Shown here piece by piece: positions 14,464-21,683 of a stretch of DNA of 21,683 nucleotides. A program made the position numbers and the translations under genes. Source of the DNA: Bacillota bacterium (GTDB taxonomy: Bacteria > Bacillota > Bacilli > Calditerricolales > Calditerricolaceae); the NCBI GenBank assembly GCA_017577925.1, contig PKQU01000009.1, forward strand, positions 1-21,683, read 5' to 3'. The notes beneath the pieces are model-generated. The model searched no databases. It saw only the letters and a list, made by a program, of their open reading frames with translations, and was not told the origin of the DNA. Every line of letters starts with the position of its first letter. Within the stretch, counting starts at the first letter, position 1.

Positions 14464-14729
14464 GTGTTTCCCCTCGCTTTCGTGGCATGCGGGTTGTCCC
14501 GTTCACCACGTTGTTGGGTTGATGCGTAAACCGGCTCCCCCTACACCATAGCACAAAGGATGGGTCAGCCGCTGTCTTTATTTTGCAACGCGGCTTTCCA
14601 CCAACCCGAAACGCCCCCCTCACGCCGCGCGCACAGAAACGGGCCTCCCGCAGGAGGCCCGTTACCGCTTGTCCGTCCCTTCGACACCGTCAACGCTCAT
14701 TTGTCTTGCGGTCCCTTCCGTCGACGCCG
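14464..14729. other. Intergenic region between the subtilase remnant and the selenoprotein gene
   Basis: This region holds the ribosome binding site of the selenoprotein gene (GAGGGG, 14470-14475) and the terminator at 14636-14662. I see no convincing promoter boxes, repeat or additional gene in the rest. Confidence 0.4.
14636..14662 (-). terminator. Strong hairpin, probable terminator after the subtilase pseudogene
   Basis: A perfect 10-bp stem (ACGGGCCTCC / GGAGGCCCGT) closes a four-base loop. On the minus strand it is followed by TTTCTGTG, a short T-rich tail, so it fits a rho-independent terminator for the gene remnant upstream on that strand. The tail is weak, and on the plus strand it is weaker still. 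Confidence 0.65.
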
Positions 14730-15779
14730 TCACCGGCACCAGCGGTCCGGCCCGCGCTGTACGTACGCGGTGCGCTTGTTCGTGGGCACCTTCACCGTGA
14801 CCACCGCCCGCCATTTCCCGTCCGGTGGCACGGCGTTCGTGCCGAGGTTCTTGACCGCGATGGCCGTGTTCGGCTCGGCGTCGTTGGCGTTGACGAGGGC
14901 CTTCCTGTACTCGATTTCGGCATGCCCCGACGGCGTGGCGAAGTTGTCGATGAGCACCGTGTACTACAGGTCGTAGTCGTCACCGGCCGGGTTGGTCAGC
15001 GAGCGTATAGCCGGCGCAACGGTAAGCGTCCACTGATCCGGCTCGGCGATCACGCCGCGCAACTGGACCTTGAGCGCGTACCGTCCTGCGGCCAGCCGAT
15101 ACGCGGGACCGGCCTGCCCGTGGCTGGCATAGACGTCCACCTCCCACACCCCCGGCTGGGGATGGGGAATTTCCACGATGCTGACGTCATCGGCCGAGTC
15201 AAGGCCCACATAAGGCACGTCGCGATACAGCAGGCCGTCCGGCGTATACACCATGGGCTTCAAGCGTCCAGGGGGGCCTGCCCGCCGCGTGCCGCGCCAC
15301 CTGCAGGGTGATCACGGCCTTCTCTACCCCGTGCGGCATGCGGAAGAAATAGCGCGTGTACTTGGCCGTCGGCACGCTGGCTTCATCGCTATAGGTGTCG
15401 CGGGTCTGGACATCCAGCAACACCGGTACGACAACCGATACCGGGATTTCGAGATCGGTTACGCCGTCGCCGTCATCGAGACGGATCACCGAACTGTAAA
15501 ACCCCGGCACCAAGTGCTTCGTGTTTAACGTCACGGGAAGCGGCGCCGTCCCCGACCGCTTCTTTCCGCGATTGGCAGGGATGGTAACCGCCTTCGGCGG
15601 CGACGACATGCTCGTCCCCTGATACACCCGGTATGGAGAGCCTGCCGCGATGTATGCCCTCGATGTGACGGCCGCCGTGCTGTCTCCCGGCACGCCGATG
15701 GTGATGACGCCCGGCCCGCTGTTGCCGGCAGCGATGGTCCCAGCCGCTCTTGTGCCGTTCCCTCCTTTTGCGTCCGTCC
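14730..15779 (-). pseudogene. Subtilisin-like serine protease (peptidase S8) remnant
   Basis: Translated pieces on the minus strand carry subtilase motifs. TIAAGNSGPG (about 15735) has the oxyanion-hole Asn region. YQGTSMSSP (about 15605-15630) is the catalytic Ser motif. The catalytic Asp and an intact His motif are missing, and the gene has no start. Right after GTSMSSP the sequence jumps to a C-terminal beta-rich domain (PVTLNTKHLVPGFYSSVIRL), so a large internal deletion is likely. A frameshift lies in a run of six C at about 15275-15280. After it the domain continues as KPMVYTPDGLLYRDVPYVG up to an in-frame TAG at 14964-14966, then reads on as YTVLIDNFATPSG to 14730. Deletions, frameshift and stop together show a dead gene. 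It was probably a secreted or cell-wall protease. Confidence 0.8.
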
Positions 15780-15889
15780 TATGGTTTCTATTCGATGGGA
15801 ATTTTGGGTTTCCTTCTGATACGGAGAAAAATTTCCTCCATTTCCCGCCCGGATGTACCGCAGCGCCCCCATGTTCCCAGGGGAAGCGA

Positions 15890-15928
15890 CAATGAAAAAA
15901 GAAAAACAGGCCGGTGAGCAGGCCTGTT
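15890..15928 (-). terminator. Rho-independent terminator after recG
   Basis: On the minus strand AACAGGCC (15928-15921) pairs with GGCCTGTT (15912-15905) over an eight-base loop, followed by a long T-rich tract (TTTTTCTTTTTTC). It lies about 40 bases after the recG stop and ends the fakA-recG gene run. Confidence 0.9.
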
Positions 15929-15966
15929 CTCTTGGCGATGGGATCCCCGCGTTCCGCGTTTCCCTT

Positions 15967-18027
15967 TCAATCCAGCTTAACGCCCTCCAGCACGCCTTCC
16001 CGTTCGAGATAGGCGCGCAGGGCGGCATATTCCGGCATCGTCCAAAAGGCAGGACGGCTGACCAGGTCGGCAGCATCGGCCCGTGCCGCGTCCAGCAGCA
16101 CGGCGTCGCGGGCCAGGTCAGCCACTTTGAAATCGGGCAGCCCGCTCTGGCGCGTGCCGAAGAGGTCCCCCGGGCCGCGCAGTTCGAGGTCACGTCGGGC
16201 CAGCTCGAAGCCGTCCGTGGTCTCCATCATAATGCGCATCCGCTCGCGGCCCACCTCCGACTTGGGATCGGCGACGAGAATGCAGTACCCCTGGTGCTCC
16301 CCCCGGCCCACGCGACCGCGCAGCTGGTGCAGCTGGGCGAGGCCGAAGCGCTCGGCGTCGTAGATGACCATCACCGTGGCGTTGGGCACGTTGACGCCCA
16401 CTTCCACCACCGTCGTGGAGACGAGGACGCGCGCCTCACCGCGGGCAAAGCGGCGCATGACGGCATCCTTCTCCTGGCCCGACAGGCGGCCGTGCAGCAG
16501 GGCAACAGGGTAGCCGCGCGGTTCAAAGCGCGCGCGGAGGCGCTCGTACCAATCGACGGCGTTTTCCAAGTCCAGCTTTTCCGACTCCTCGATCAAGGGG
16601 CAGATGAAGTAGGCCTGGCGTCCGGCAGCCAGCTCCCTTTCCACAAAGGTGAGGACACGCTCCATCAGCGCTTCCTTCACCCAGTAGGTCTTCACCGGCT
16701 TGCGCCCCGCGGGCAGCTCGTCCATCACCGAAACGTCCATGTCCCCGAAAACGGCGAGGGCCAACGTGCGCGGAATGGGCGTCGCCGTCATGAACAGGGC
16801 ATCGGGATTCAGCCCCTTCTGCCGCAGGATGCGCCGCTGTTCGACGCCGAAACGATGTTGCTCGTCGGTGATGACCAGGCCCAGGCGGCGGAACTGTACG
16901 TCCTCCTGGATCAGGGCGTGCGTTCCCACCACGACGTCGACCAGCCCCATGGCCAGTCCACCCAGGATCTCGCGGCGCTCTCGGGCCGTCGTCCGGCCGG
17001 TGAGCAGGGCCACCTGCACGCCGTGGGGGGCAAGGAGGCCCTCCAGCGTGTCGCGGTGCTGCTCGGCCAGGATCTCCGTCGGCACCATCAGCGCTCCCTG
17101 ATAGCCGGCGCGAACGGCGGCGAAGAGGGCGACGGCCGCCACCACCGTCTTCCCCGACCCGACATCGCCCTGCAGCAGGCGGTTCATCGCGTACGGCGCT
17201 TCCAGGTCGTTGAGGATCTCGGCGATGACACGCTTCTGTGCGCCGGTCAGGGGAAAGGGGAGCTGGCGTACAAAGGCCCGCACCGCCTCTCGCGGGACGG
17301 ACTTTGCCTCACCCGGCGCGTTGCGGCGCGTCGCGTAGCGGTAGGCCTGCATCTTAAGCTGGAAGAAAAAGAGTTCCTCGTACGCAAAACGCCGGCGGGC
17401 GCGCTCCCCTTCGGCGGCATTCCGGGGGAAGTGCATCAGCCGGAGCGCCTCGGCATAGGGCAACAGCTTGCGGCGGGCCACGACCTCCGTCGGAAGCGGG
17501 TCGACCAGCTGCTGTCCAAAGGCTGCGAGGGCCGCGGCCACGGCCTGGCGCACGAGGGACACAGGCACGCCCTCGCGCACCGAGTAAACGGGCACGAGCC
17601 CCTCGTTGTGGCCCTTCCCCGGCCAGCGGTAGGCGTCGACGGTGATCTGCGCCCGGTAGCGGTCCCACTTGCCGCTGAGGAGGATCCGCTTGCCCGGAGC
17701 AAGCTGCTTGGCCAGGTACGGCCGGTTAAAGACCACCGCCGTGGCCAGCACCGGTCCAACAAACACGCGAAAGGCCAGGCGCGACTTCTTCTTTCCGTAT
17801 GCCCGCAGCACCGGCTCCCCCCACACCTCGCCCTCGACGGTCACCCGCTCGCCGTGCTGGACCGTGGCCAGGTCGCGCACGCGCCAGTCGTCATAGCGAT
17901 AGGGAAAGTAGGAGAGGAGGTCACCGACGGTGGTGATGCCGAGGGTGGCCAACTGGCGGGCACGCTCCTCTCCCACGCCGGGGACGGCCGTCACCGGCAG
18001 CTCGAGGATGCGGGCGTTGTTTCCCAT
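15967..18027 (-). CDS. recG: ATP-dependent DNA helicase RecG
   Basis: A 686-residue protein, normal for RecG, starting at ATG 18027 (MGNNARILELPVTAV) with GAGGGGG upstream. The frame is open further upstream, but that would run into the end of sdaAA. Residues 1-250 form the wedge/OB-fold region (VPGVGEERARQLATLGITTV, then YFPYRYDDW) that engages branched DNA. Helicase motifs follow: GDVGSGKT (Walker A, about 287), DEQHRFG (motif II, about 386), MTATPIPRTLAL (motif III), a superfamily 2 C-terminal lobe with VSTTVVEVGVNVPNAT, and QLRGRVGRGEHQ (motif VI, about 567). RecG reverses stalled replication forks and branch-migrates Holliday junctions in the cytosol. It is the last gene of the run and follows sdaAA by 25 bases, as in Bacillus. 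Confidence 0.97.
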   Translation of the reverse strand: MGNNARILELPVTAVPGVGEERARQLATLGITTVGDLLSYFPYRYDDWRVRDLATVQHGERVTVEGEVWGEPVLRAYGKKKSRLAFRVFVGPVLATAVVFNRPYLAKQLAPGKRILLSGKWDRYRAQITVDAYRWPGKGHNEGLVPVYSVREGVPVSLVRQAVAAALAAFGQQLVDPLPTEVVARRKLLPYAEALRLMHFPRNAAEGERARRRFAYEELFFFQLKMQAYRYATRRNAPGEAKSVPREAVRAFVRQLPFPLTGAQKRVIAEILNDLEAPYAMNRLLQGDVGSGKTVVAAVALFAAVRAGYQGALMVPTEILAEQHRDTLEGLLAPHGVQVALLTGRTTARERREILGGLAMGLVDVVVGTHALIQEDVQFRRLGLVITDEQHRFGVEQRRILRQKGLNPDALFMTATPIPRTLALAVFGDMDVSVMDELPAGRKPVKTYWVKEALMERVLTFVERELAAGRQAYFICPLIEESEKLDLENAVDWYERLRARFEPRGYPVALLHGRLSGQEKDAVMRRFARGEARVLVSTTVVEVGVNVPNATVMVIYDAERFGLAQLHQLRGRVGRGEHQGYCILVADPKSEVGRERMRIMMETTDGFELARRDLELRGPGDLFGTRQSGLPDFKVADLARDAVLLDAARADAADLVSRPAFWTMPEYAALRAYLEREGVLEGVKLD

Positions 18028-18052
18028 CGTTGCCCCCTCACTCGCACCCGCG

Positions 18053-18964
18053 TCAGTCGCCGGTCTGCTGCGGCTCGATCGCCGGCGGGCGGCCGAAAAT
18101 CTTGGCCGCCAGGGCACGGCCCGTTGGTGTCGCCGCCAGCCCGCCCAGGGCCGTCTCTTTGAGCGCCCGCGGCATACTGGCACCGATGCGGTACATGGCC
18201 TCGATCACCTCGTCGGGTGGGATGACGCTGGTGACGCCGGCCAGGGCCAGATCGGCGGCGACAAGGGCGACGGCCGCCCCCATGGCATTGCGCTTGACGC
18301 ACGGCGCCTCAACCAATCCGGCCACGGGATCGCACACCAGCCCGAGCAGGTTTTTCAGGGCGATGGCCACCGCCTCCCCCGACTGGCGCGGCGTGCCGCC
18401 GGCCATTTCCACAATGGCCGCCGCTGCCATCGCTGTAGCCGAACCCACTTCCGCCTGGCAGCCCCCGGTAGCCCCGGCAATAAAGGCGTTGTTGGCAATA
18501 ATGTACCCGATGGCGCCCGCCGTGAACAGGAAGCGGATCTGCTGCTCCCGTGTCGCCTCCAGCTTCTCCGAAAGGGCAAACAGCGTCCCCGGGACAACGC
18601 CGGCGGCGCCGGCCGTGGGCGTGGCGACGATCGTGCCCATGGCCGCGTTCACTTCATTCACCGCCATCGCCTTGGACACGGCGTCAAGCACCGTGTGGCC
18701 GGACAAAAACATTCCCCGGGCCAGGTACTCCTGCACCTTCTTCGCCGCGCCGCCCGACAGGCCGCTGCGCGAGCGGATGTCCTCGGTGATGCCCCGTTTG
18801 ACGGCCTGTTCCATCACCTCGAGGTTCTGGGCCATCTGGTTCCAGATCGCTTCGCGACTGCGGCCGGAGACAGCCATTTCCGCCTCGATCATCGCCTCGG
18901 AGATCGGTTTTTGCTCCCGTTCGCATCGCTCCACCAATTCCTTTATGCTCCGGAAGTGGACCAT
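18053..18964 (-). CDS. sdaAA: L-serine dehydratase, iron-sulfur type, alpha subunit
   Basis: A 303-residue protein starting MVHFRSIKELVERCEREQKP at ATG 18964, with AAAGGAG upstream at good spacing. It is the catalytic alpha subunit of the two-subunit, oxygen-sensitive L-serine dehydratase, which converts serine to pyruvate and ammonia with a [4Fe-4S] cluster. Family motifs include GRSREAIWNQMAQNLEVM, ATPTAGAAGVVPG, GATGGCQAEVGSA and GLVCDPVAGLVEAPCVKRN. The cysteines in the last two are the likely cluster ligands. It lies 28 bases after sdaAB, and the partner subunits should be made together. The frame extends upstream over the end of sdaAB, but the internal ATG with its Shine-Dalgarno site and family-like N-terminus is clearly better. 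Confidence 0.97.
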   Translation of the reverse strand: MVHFRSIKELVERCEREQKPISEAMIEAEMAVSGRSREAIWNQMAQNLEVMEQAVKRGITEDIRSRSGLSGGAAKKVQEYLARGMFLSGHTVLDAVSKAMAVNEVNAAMGTIVATPTAGAAGVVPGTLFALSEKLEATREQQIRFLFTAGAIGYIIANNAFIAGATGGCQAEVGSATAMAAAAIVEMAGGTPRQSGEAVAIALKNLLGLVCDPVAGLVEAPCVKRNAMGAAVALVAADLALAGVTSVIPPDEVIEAMYRIGASMPRALKETALGGLAATPTGRALAAKIFGRPPAIEPQQTGD

Positions 18965-18992
18965 CTTCCCCGCTCCTTTGCCGTTTCCTCCG

Positions 18993-19658
18993 CTATACCG
19001 GCTGGACGTAGTTGGCCGCGAGCACGTGCGGAATGGCCGCAATCTCCTGGATGGCATCCCCCGGTATCCCCTGGTCGGTCTCGATGACCATCAACGCCTC
19101 GCGTCCGCGCTCCCGGCGCGACACTTCCATGTGCCCGATGTTGATGGCGTGCTTGGCCAGCACGTTTGACACGGCCGCAATCATGCCGTACCGGTCCTCA
19201 TGGAGCACCAGGAGCGCCGGGTGGTTGCCGGACAGCTTCAGGGCAAAGCCGTTTAGCTCGACGATCTCAATCTTTCCGCCGCCGATGGATATTCCGACCA
19301 GTTCCAGGCTCCCTCTCCCGTCGCGCAGATGCACGCGGGCCGTGTTGGGATGGGGCGCCTCCTCGTCCGACAGGCGAAACACCACGCGAATGCCGCGTTC
19401 GGCTGCAATCTCTAGGGCCCTGGGAATGCGCGGATCGAAGGTGTCAAAGTCGAGGATGCCCCCGACGATGGCCACGTCGGTACCATGACCGCGGTACGTC
19501 TGGGCAAAGGACCCGTAAAAGGTAATGACGACCTCCTTCGGTTCGCGGCCAAACAGCGCGCGCGCCGTGCGGCCGATTCGGGCAGCGCCCGCGGTATGGG
19601 AGCTGGACGGCCCGATCATGATCGGACCGATGATGTCGAACACGGATCGGTATTTCAT
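18993..19658 (-). CDS. sdaAB: L-serine dehydratase, iron-sulfur type, beta subunit
   Basis: A 221-residue protein from ATG 19658 (MKYRSVFDIIGPIMIGPSSS), preceded by GGGAGG. Residues 1-130 are the beta domain with the signature GPSSSHTAGAARIGRTAR. The C-terminal part is an ACT domain (LVLHEDRYGMIAAVSNVLAK, then HAINIGHMEVSRRE). In homologues it binds the enzyme's amino-acid ligand and helps subunit assembly. It works with SdaAA, encoded directly downstream. The 86-base gap from degV holds a cre-like palindrome, which could place serine breakdown under carbon catabolite control. Confidence 0.97.
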   Translation of the reverse strand: MKYRSVFDIIGPIMIGPSSSHTAGAARIGRTARALFGREPKEVVITFYGSFAQTYRGHGTDVAIVGGILDFDTFDPRIPRALEIAAERGIRVVFRLSDEEAPHPNTARVHLRDGRGSLELVGISIGGGKIEIVELNGFALKLSGNHPALLVLHEDRYGMIAAVSNVLAKHAINIGHMEVSRRERGREALMVIETDQGIPGDAIQEIAAIPHVLAANYVQPV

Positions 19659-19709
19659 TTCCGCCGCCTCCCCTGTTTGCAACCCGACCAACCGTGGTCA
19701 TGCCCACAA

Positions 19710-19723
19710 CGAAAGCGCTTCCG
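19710..19723. promoter_or_regulatory. cre-like palindrome upstream of sdaAB
   Basis: CGAAAGCGCTTCCG (on the minus strand CGGAAGCGCTTTCG) fits the inner core of the CcpA operator consensus TGNAANCGNTNNCA at every defined position except the outermost T and A. It lies about 50 bases upstream of the sdaAB start. CcpA control of serine dehydratase is plausible, but a GC-rich genome yields such matches by chance. Confidence 0.35.
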
Positions 19724-19744
19724 CAATTGCCTTCCAACATCATT

Positions 19745-20605
19745 TTATATGGTTACCAGTGAGACGGCGAGGGTGCCGATCCCCACGTGGGCACCCACCA
19801 CCGGCCCAATCTCCACCACATCGACGGGGCCCTCCACGCGAAACATCGCCTGCACGCGCTCCCGGAGCGCCGCCGCCTCGTCGGGCACGGCGGCATGCAG
19901 GACACCCGCGTGCACCGGTCGGTCTCCGACCCGTTCCGCCAGCAGGGCAAAGAGACGATCGAGGGCCTTCCTCTTGCCGCGTACCTTGTCGGCCACCCCG
20001 ATTTCGCCGGCTTCCAATGTCAGCAGGGGCTTGATCTGCAGCAAACTCCCCACCAGCGCGGCGGCGCGACCAATGCGCCCGCCCTTTTGCAGATACTCGA
20101 GGGTATCGACCAGGAAGAAGACGTGGGTGTTCGCGCGAAGGCGGTCCACCAGCGCAACGCATTCGTCCGCCGACGCCCCGTCCCGCGCCGCCGCTGCCAC
20201 ACGCTGCACGATATACCCCATTGGGTATTCTGTAAGCTTCGTGTCTACAACAACTACATCGGCCCGATCGGCCACCAGCTGCTTGGCCACCGTTGCCGCC
20301 TGCAGCGTTCCGCTGAAACGGGACGACAGGTGAAGGGAGAGAATGGTTGGCCGTGCACCGCCGGCCCGCTCGATAATGCGCTCGTACACGGCCACGAAAT
20401 CGTGGGGCGACGGCTGGGACGTCTTCACCGGCACGTCCCCCTCCCCCATCCGCTCGTAAACGGCGGCTGCGGTGATGTCCACCCCGTCGCGGTAGTTTTT
20501 GTCGCCGATGTGCACCACGATGGGGACCACGGCGATGCCGAGGCGCTCGGCCGTCTCTGGCGGCAGGTTTGCTGTGCTGTCCGTTACCACGTACACCCCA
20601 TCCAC
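19745..20605 (-). CDS. degV: DegV family fatty-acid-binding protein (FakB-like)
   Basis: A 286-residue protein that most likely starts at GTG 20605 (VDGVYVVTDSTANLPPETAE), because AGGAGGGG sits five bases upstream. The frame extends another 13 codons to a GTG at 20644 with no good site. DegV motifs are VVTDSTANLP at the N-terminus, VKTSQPSPHDF, LHLSSRFSGTLQAA, TLEYLQKGGRIGRAAALVGS and the C-terminal PVVGAHVGIGTLAVSL. These proteins hold one fatty acid in a buried tunnel and present its carboxylate to the kinase FakA for phosphorylation. The gene lies 60 bases downstream of fakA, so kinase and carrier are probably cotranscribed. In Bacillus no degV lies at this point. Which fatty acid it prefers cannot be read from the sequence. 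Confidence 0.93.
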   Translation of the reverse strand: MDGVYVVTDSTANLPPETAERLGIAVVPIVVHIGDKNYRDGVDITAAAVYERMGEGDVPVKTSQPSPHDFVAVYERIIERAGGARPTILSLHLSSRFSGTLQAATVAKQLVADRADVVVVDTKLTEYPMGYIVQRVAAAARDGASADECVALVDRLRANTHVFFLVDTLEYLQKGGRIGRAAALVGSLLQIKPLLTLEAGEIGVADKVRGKRKALDRLFALLAERVGDRPVHAGVLHAAVPDEAAALRERVQAMFRVEGPVDVVEIGPVVGAHVGIGTLAVSLVTI

Positions 20606-20650
20606 CCAATCCCCTCCTGAAGGCAAATTCGTTTCCTTCGCCACGCTCCC

Positions 20651-20666
20651 AGCCTGCGGGCAGGCT
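20651..20666 (-). repeat. Small hairpin at the fakA-degV junction
   Basis: AGCCTG and CAGGCT pair around a four-base loop and overlap the last codons of fakA. No T-run follows on the minus strand, so it is not a terminator. It may influence mRNA processing or be incidental. Confidence 0.3.
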
Positions 20667-21683
20667 CACTCCACGGAAAAGATAAAGGAATAGACCGGTT
20701 GCTCGCCGCGGTGGGCTTCCACCTCCAGCTCCGGCCATGCCGCAGCAATGGCGGAAATCGCCTCCTCTACCGTCTGGTCGTCGACATCGGCTCCGGCCAG
20801 CACGGTAACCAGCGACGCGTCGGCATCGATCAGCGCCTCGAGCAGCTGCCGCACGACGGGCAACAGCTCCGTTCCGGAAGCAACGATCGCCGACTCGGCA
20901 ATGCCGAGGTAGTCTCCCTTCCGGACGGCCAAACCGTCCGTTACACCATCGCGCACCGCCGTGGTGACGAGCCCCGTCCTTACTGCGGCGGCCGCCCCAA
21001 GCATGGCGGTGCGGTTCTCGTCGAGGGAGCGGTCTGGATCAAAGGCCACCATCGCCGCCAGGCCCTGGGGAATCGAGCGGGTAGGCACGACGATCGCCGG
21101 CACCCCCGCCAGGGTCGCCGCCTGCTCGGCAGTCAGCACGACGTTCCCGTTGTTGGGCAGCACGATCACCTGCCGGGCACCCGTCTGCCGAATGGCGTCC
21201 GCGATCGCCGCCGCGGACGGGTTCATCGTCTGCCCGCCTTCCACGACCACGTCCACCCCTAGGCCGCGGAACAGCCGGGCAATGCCCTCGCCGGCCGCCA
21301 CGGCCACTACGCCGTAGGGTTTGGGGGCATTTCCCGGTTCGGCGGCCCCCTCTATGAAGTCGGCGTCAGCAGCATCCCGCGCCCCGCCGAGAAACTGGGC
21401 ATGCTGCTGGCGCATGTTCTCGATTTTGATGCGGAGAAGTTCGCCATAGGTTTGGGCCAGGTTGAGAACGGTACCGGGCGTCTCCGTGTGGATGTGGACC
21501 TTGACCAGTTCCCCGTCGGCCACGACAAGAATCGAATCACCGTGACGGCTGAGTGTCTCGCGGAGGGCCTCCTCCCGGAAGGCAGGCGCGCCGGCCGGAT
21601 TAAGGCCGATCAGCACCTCCGTACAGTAGCCGTAAACGATCGGTTCGGTAGACGAATGGGCTTTCATAGTCCGAAGAGAAACG
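20666..21683 (-). CDS. fakA: Fatty-acid kinase FakA (YloV), C-terminal part, truncated by the window
   Basis: The minus-strand frame is open from the right window edge to the TGA at 20666-20668, giving 338 residues. This is roughly the C-terminal 60 percent of a protein that is normally about 550 residues. The N-terminal DhaL-like ATP-binding domain lies outside. The middle domain is clear: GYCTEVLI, GDSILVVADGELVKVHIHTE and the LLRIKIENMRQQH helix. The Cys of GYCTE and the two His of KVHIHT match the zinc/active-site residues described for Staphylococcus FakA (recalled). The C-terminal DegV-like domain has GVVAVAAGEGIARLF, GGQTMNPSAAAIADAI and VIVLPNNGNVVLTAEQAA. FakA phosphorylates FakB-bound fatty acids for phospholipid synthesis. 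The ATG at 21667 is internal and not the true start. Confidence 0.95.
   Translation of the reverse strand, partial: VSLRTMKAHSSTEPIVYGYCTEVLIGLNPAGAPAFREEALRETLSRHGDSILVVADGELVKVHIHTETPGTVLNLAQTYGELLRIKIENMRQQHAQFLGGARDAADADFIEGAAEPGNAPKPYGVVAVAAGEGIARLFRGLGVDVVVEGGQTMNPSAAAIADAIRQTGARQVIVLPNNGNVVLTAEQAATLAGVPAIVVPTRSIPQGLAAMVAFDPDRSLDENRTAMLGAAAAVRTGLVTTAVRDGVTDGLAVRKGDYLGIAESAIVASGTELLPVVRQLLEALIDADASLVTVLAGADVDDQTVEEAISAIAAAWPELEVEAHRGEQPVYSFIFSVE

Noticed and set aside
14964..14966. In-frame TAG of the subtilase remnant as pyrrolysine or readthrough
   Set aside because: The gene also has a frameshift and lacks catalytic Asp/His motifs, so it is a pseudogene. Nothing suggests a pyrrolysine system.
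15853..18162. Long plus-strand open frame of about 769 codons
   Set aside because: It is antisense to recG, has no family motifs or proper ribosome binding site, and results from the low stop frequency of GC-rich DNA.
17930..19169. Long plus-strand frames opposite sdaAA and sdaAB
   Set aside because: They are shadows of the serine dehydratase genes with no recognisable domain.
1..21683. CRISPR arrays, tRNA or rRNA genes
   Set aside because: No regularly spaced repeats, cloverleaf-like segments or conserved rRNA stretches were seen on reading the window.

Overview
The window looks like chromosome of a GC-rich, probably thermophilic member of the Bacillales/Firmicutes. The best clue is the minus-strand order fakA, degV, (terminal) sdaAB, sdaAA, recG at 15967-21683. 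Apart from the interposed degV gene this matches the fakA-sdaAB-sdaAA-recG order of Bacillus. Strong purine-rich Shine-Dalgarno sites precede most genes. The genus is not determined; the lineage call is inference.

Left edge (1-2300, GC-rich, minus strand): the start of an unrecognised protein running off the window, then an MMPL/RND-type transporter gene split by a frameshift and lacking the membrane segments between its first periplasmic domain and TM6. It is probably a pseudogene.

AT-richer island (about 2300-11800, minus strand): an NmrA/QorB-like NAD(P)-binding oxidoreductase with its own terminator and a palindromic operator-like site, then a complete class II lanthipeptide locus. In transcription order this is precursor lanA (10787-11041), synthetase lanM, self-protection ABC ATPase lanF, one ABC-2 permease, and peptidase-transporter lanT. 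The precursor core carries the CTxTxEC lipid II-binding signature of the mersacidin group and a TWICC end like plantaricin C, with an additional Cys-rich N-terminal part. No regulator gene is visible. Upstream of lanA lies a decayed coding remnant that resembles the C-terminal part of an IS110-family transposase. Together with the base-composition change it suggests lateral acquisition.

Middle (11853-15780, GC-rich): an APC-family amino-acid permease (+), then on the minus strand moaB, a DsbA/FrnE-like thiol oxidoreductase whose first active-site cysteine is encoded by UGA, and a subtilase pseudogene. The UGA is at codon 13 of a gene with a good ribosome binding site. It is followed at the right distance by a two-part stem-loop with a GGU apical loop, the arrangement of a bacterial SECIS element. 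The gene is best read as a selenoprotein (U-P-F-C motif), which ordinary gene calling would truncate.

Right part (15967-21683): housekeeping genes recG, sdaAA/sdaAB (two-subunit Fe-S L-serine dehydratase), degV (FakB-type fatty-acid carrier) and the C-terminal part of fakA (fatty-acid kinase), all on the minus strand and probably cotranscribed at least in part. A rho-independent terminator follows recG.

The two items most worth follow-up are the selenocysteine-containing DsbA-like protein and the lanthipeptide. I see no tRNA, rRNA, CRISPR array or intact insertion sequence.
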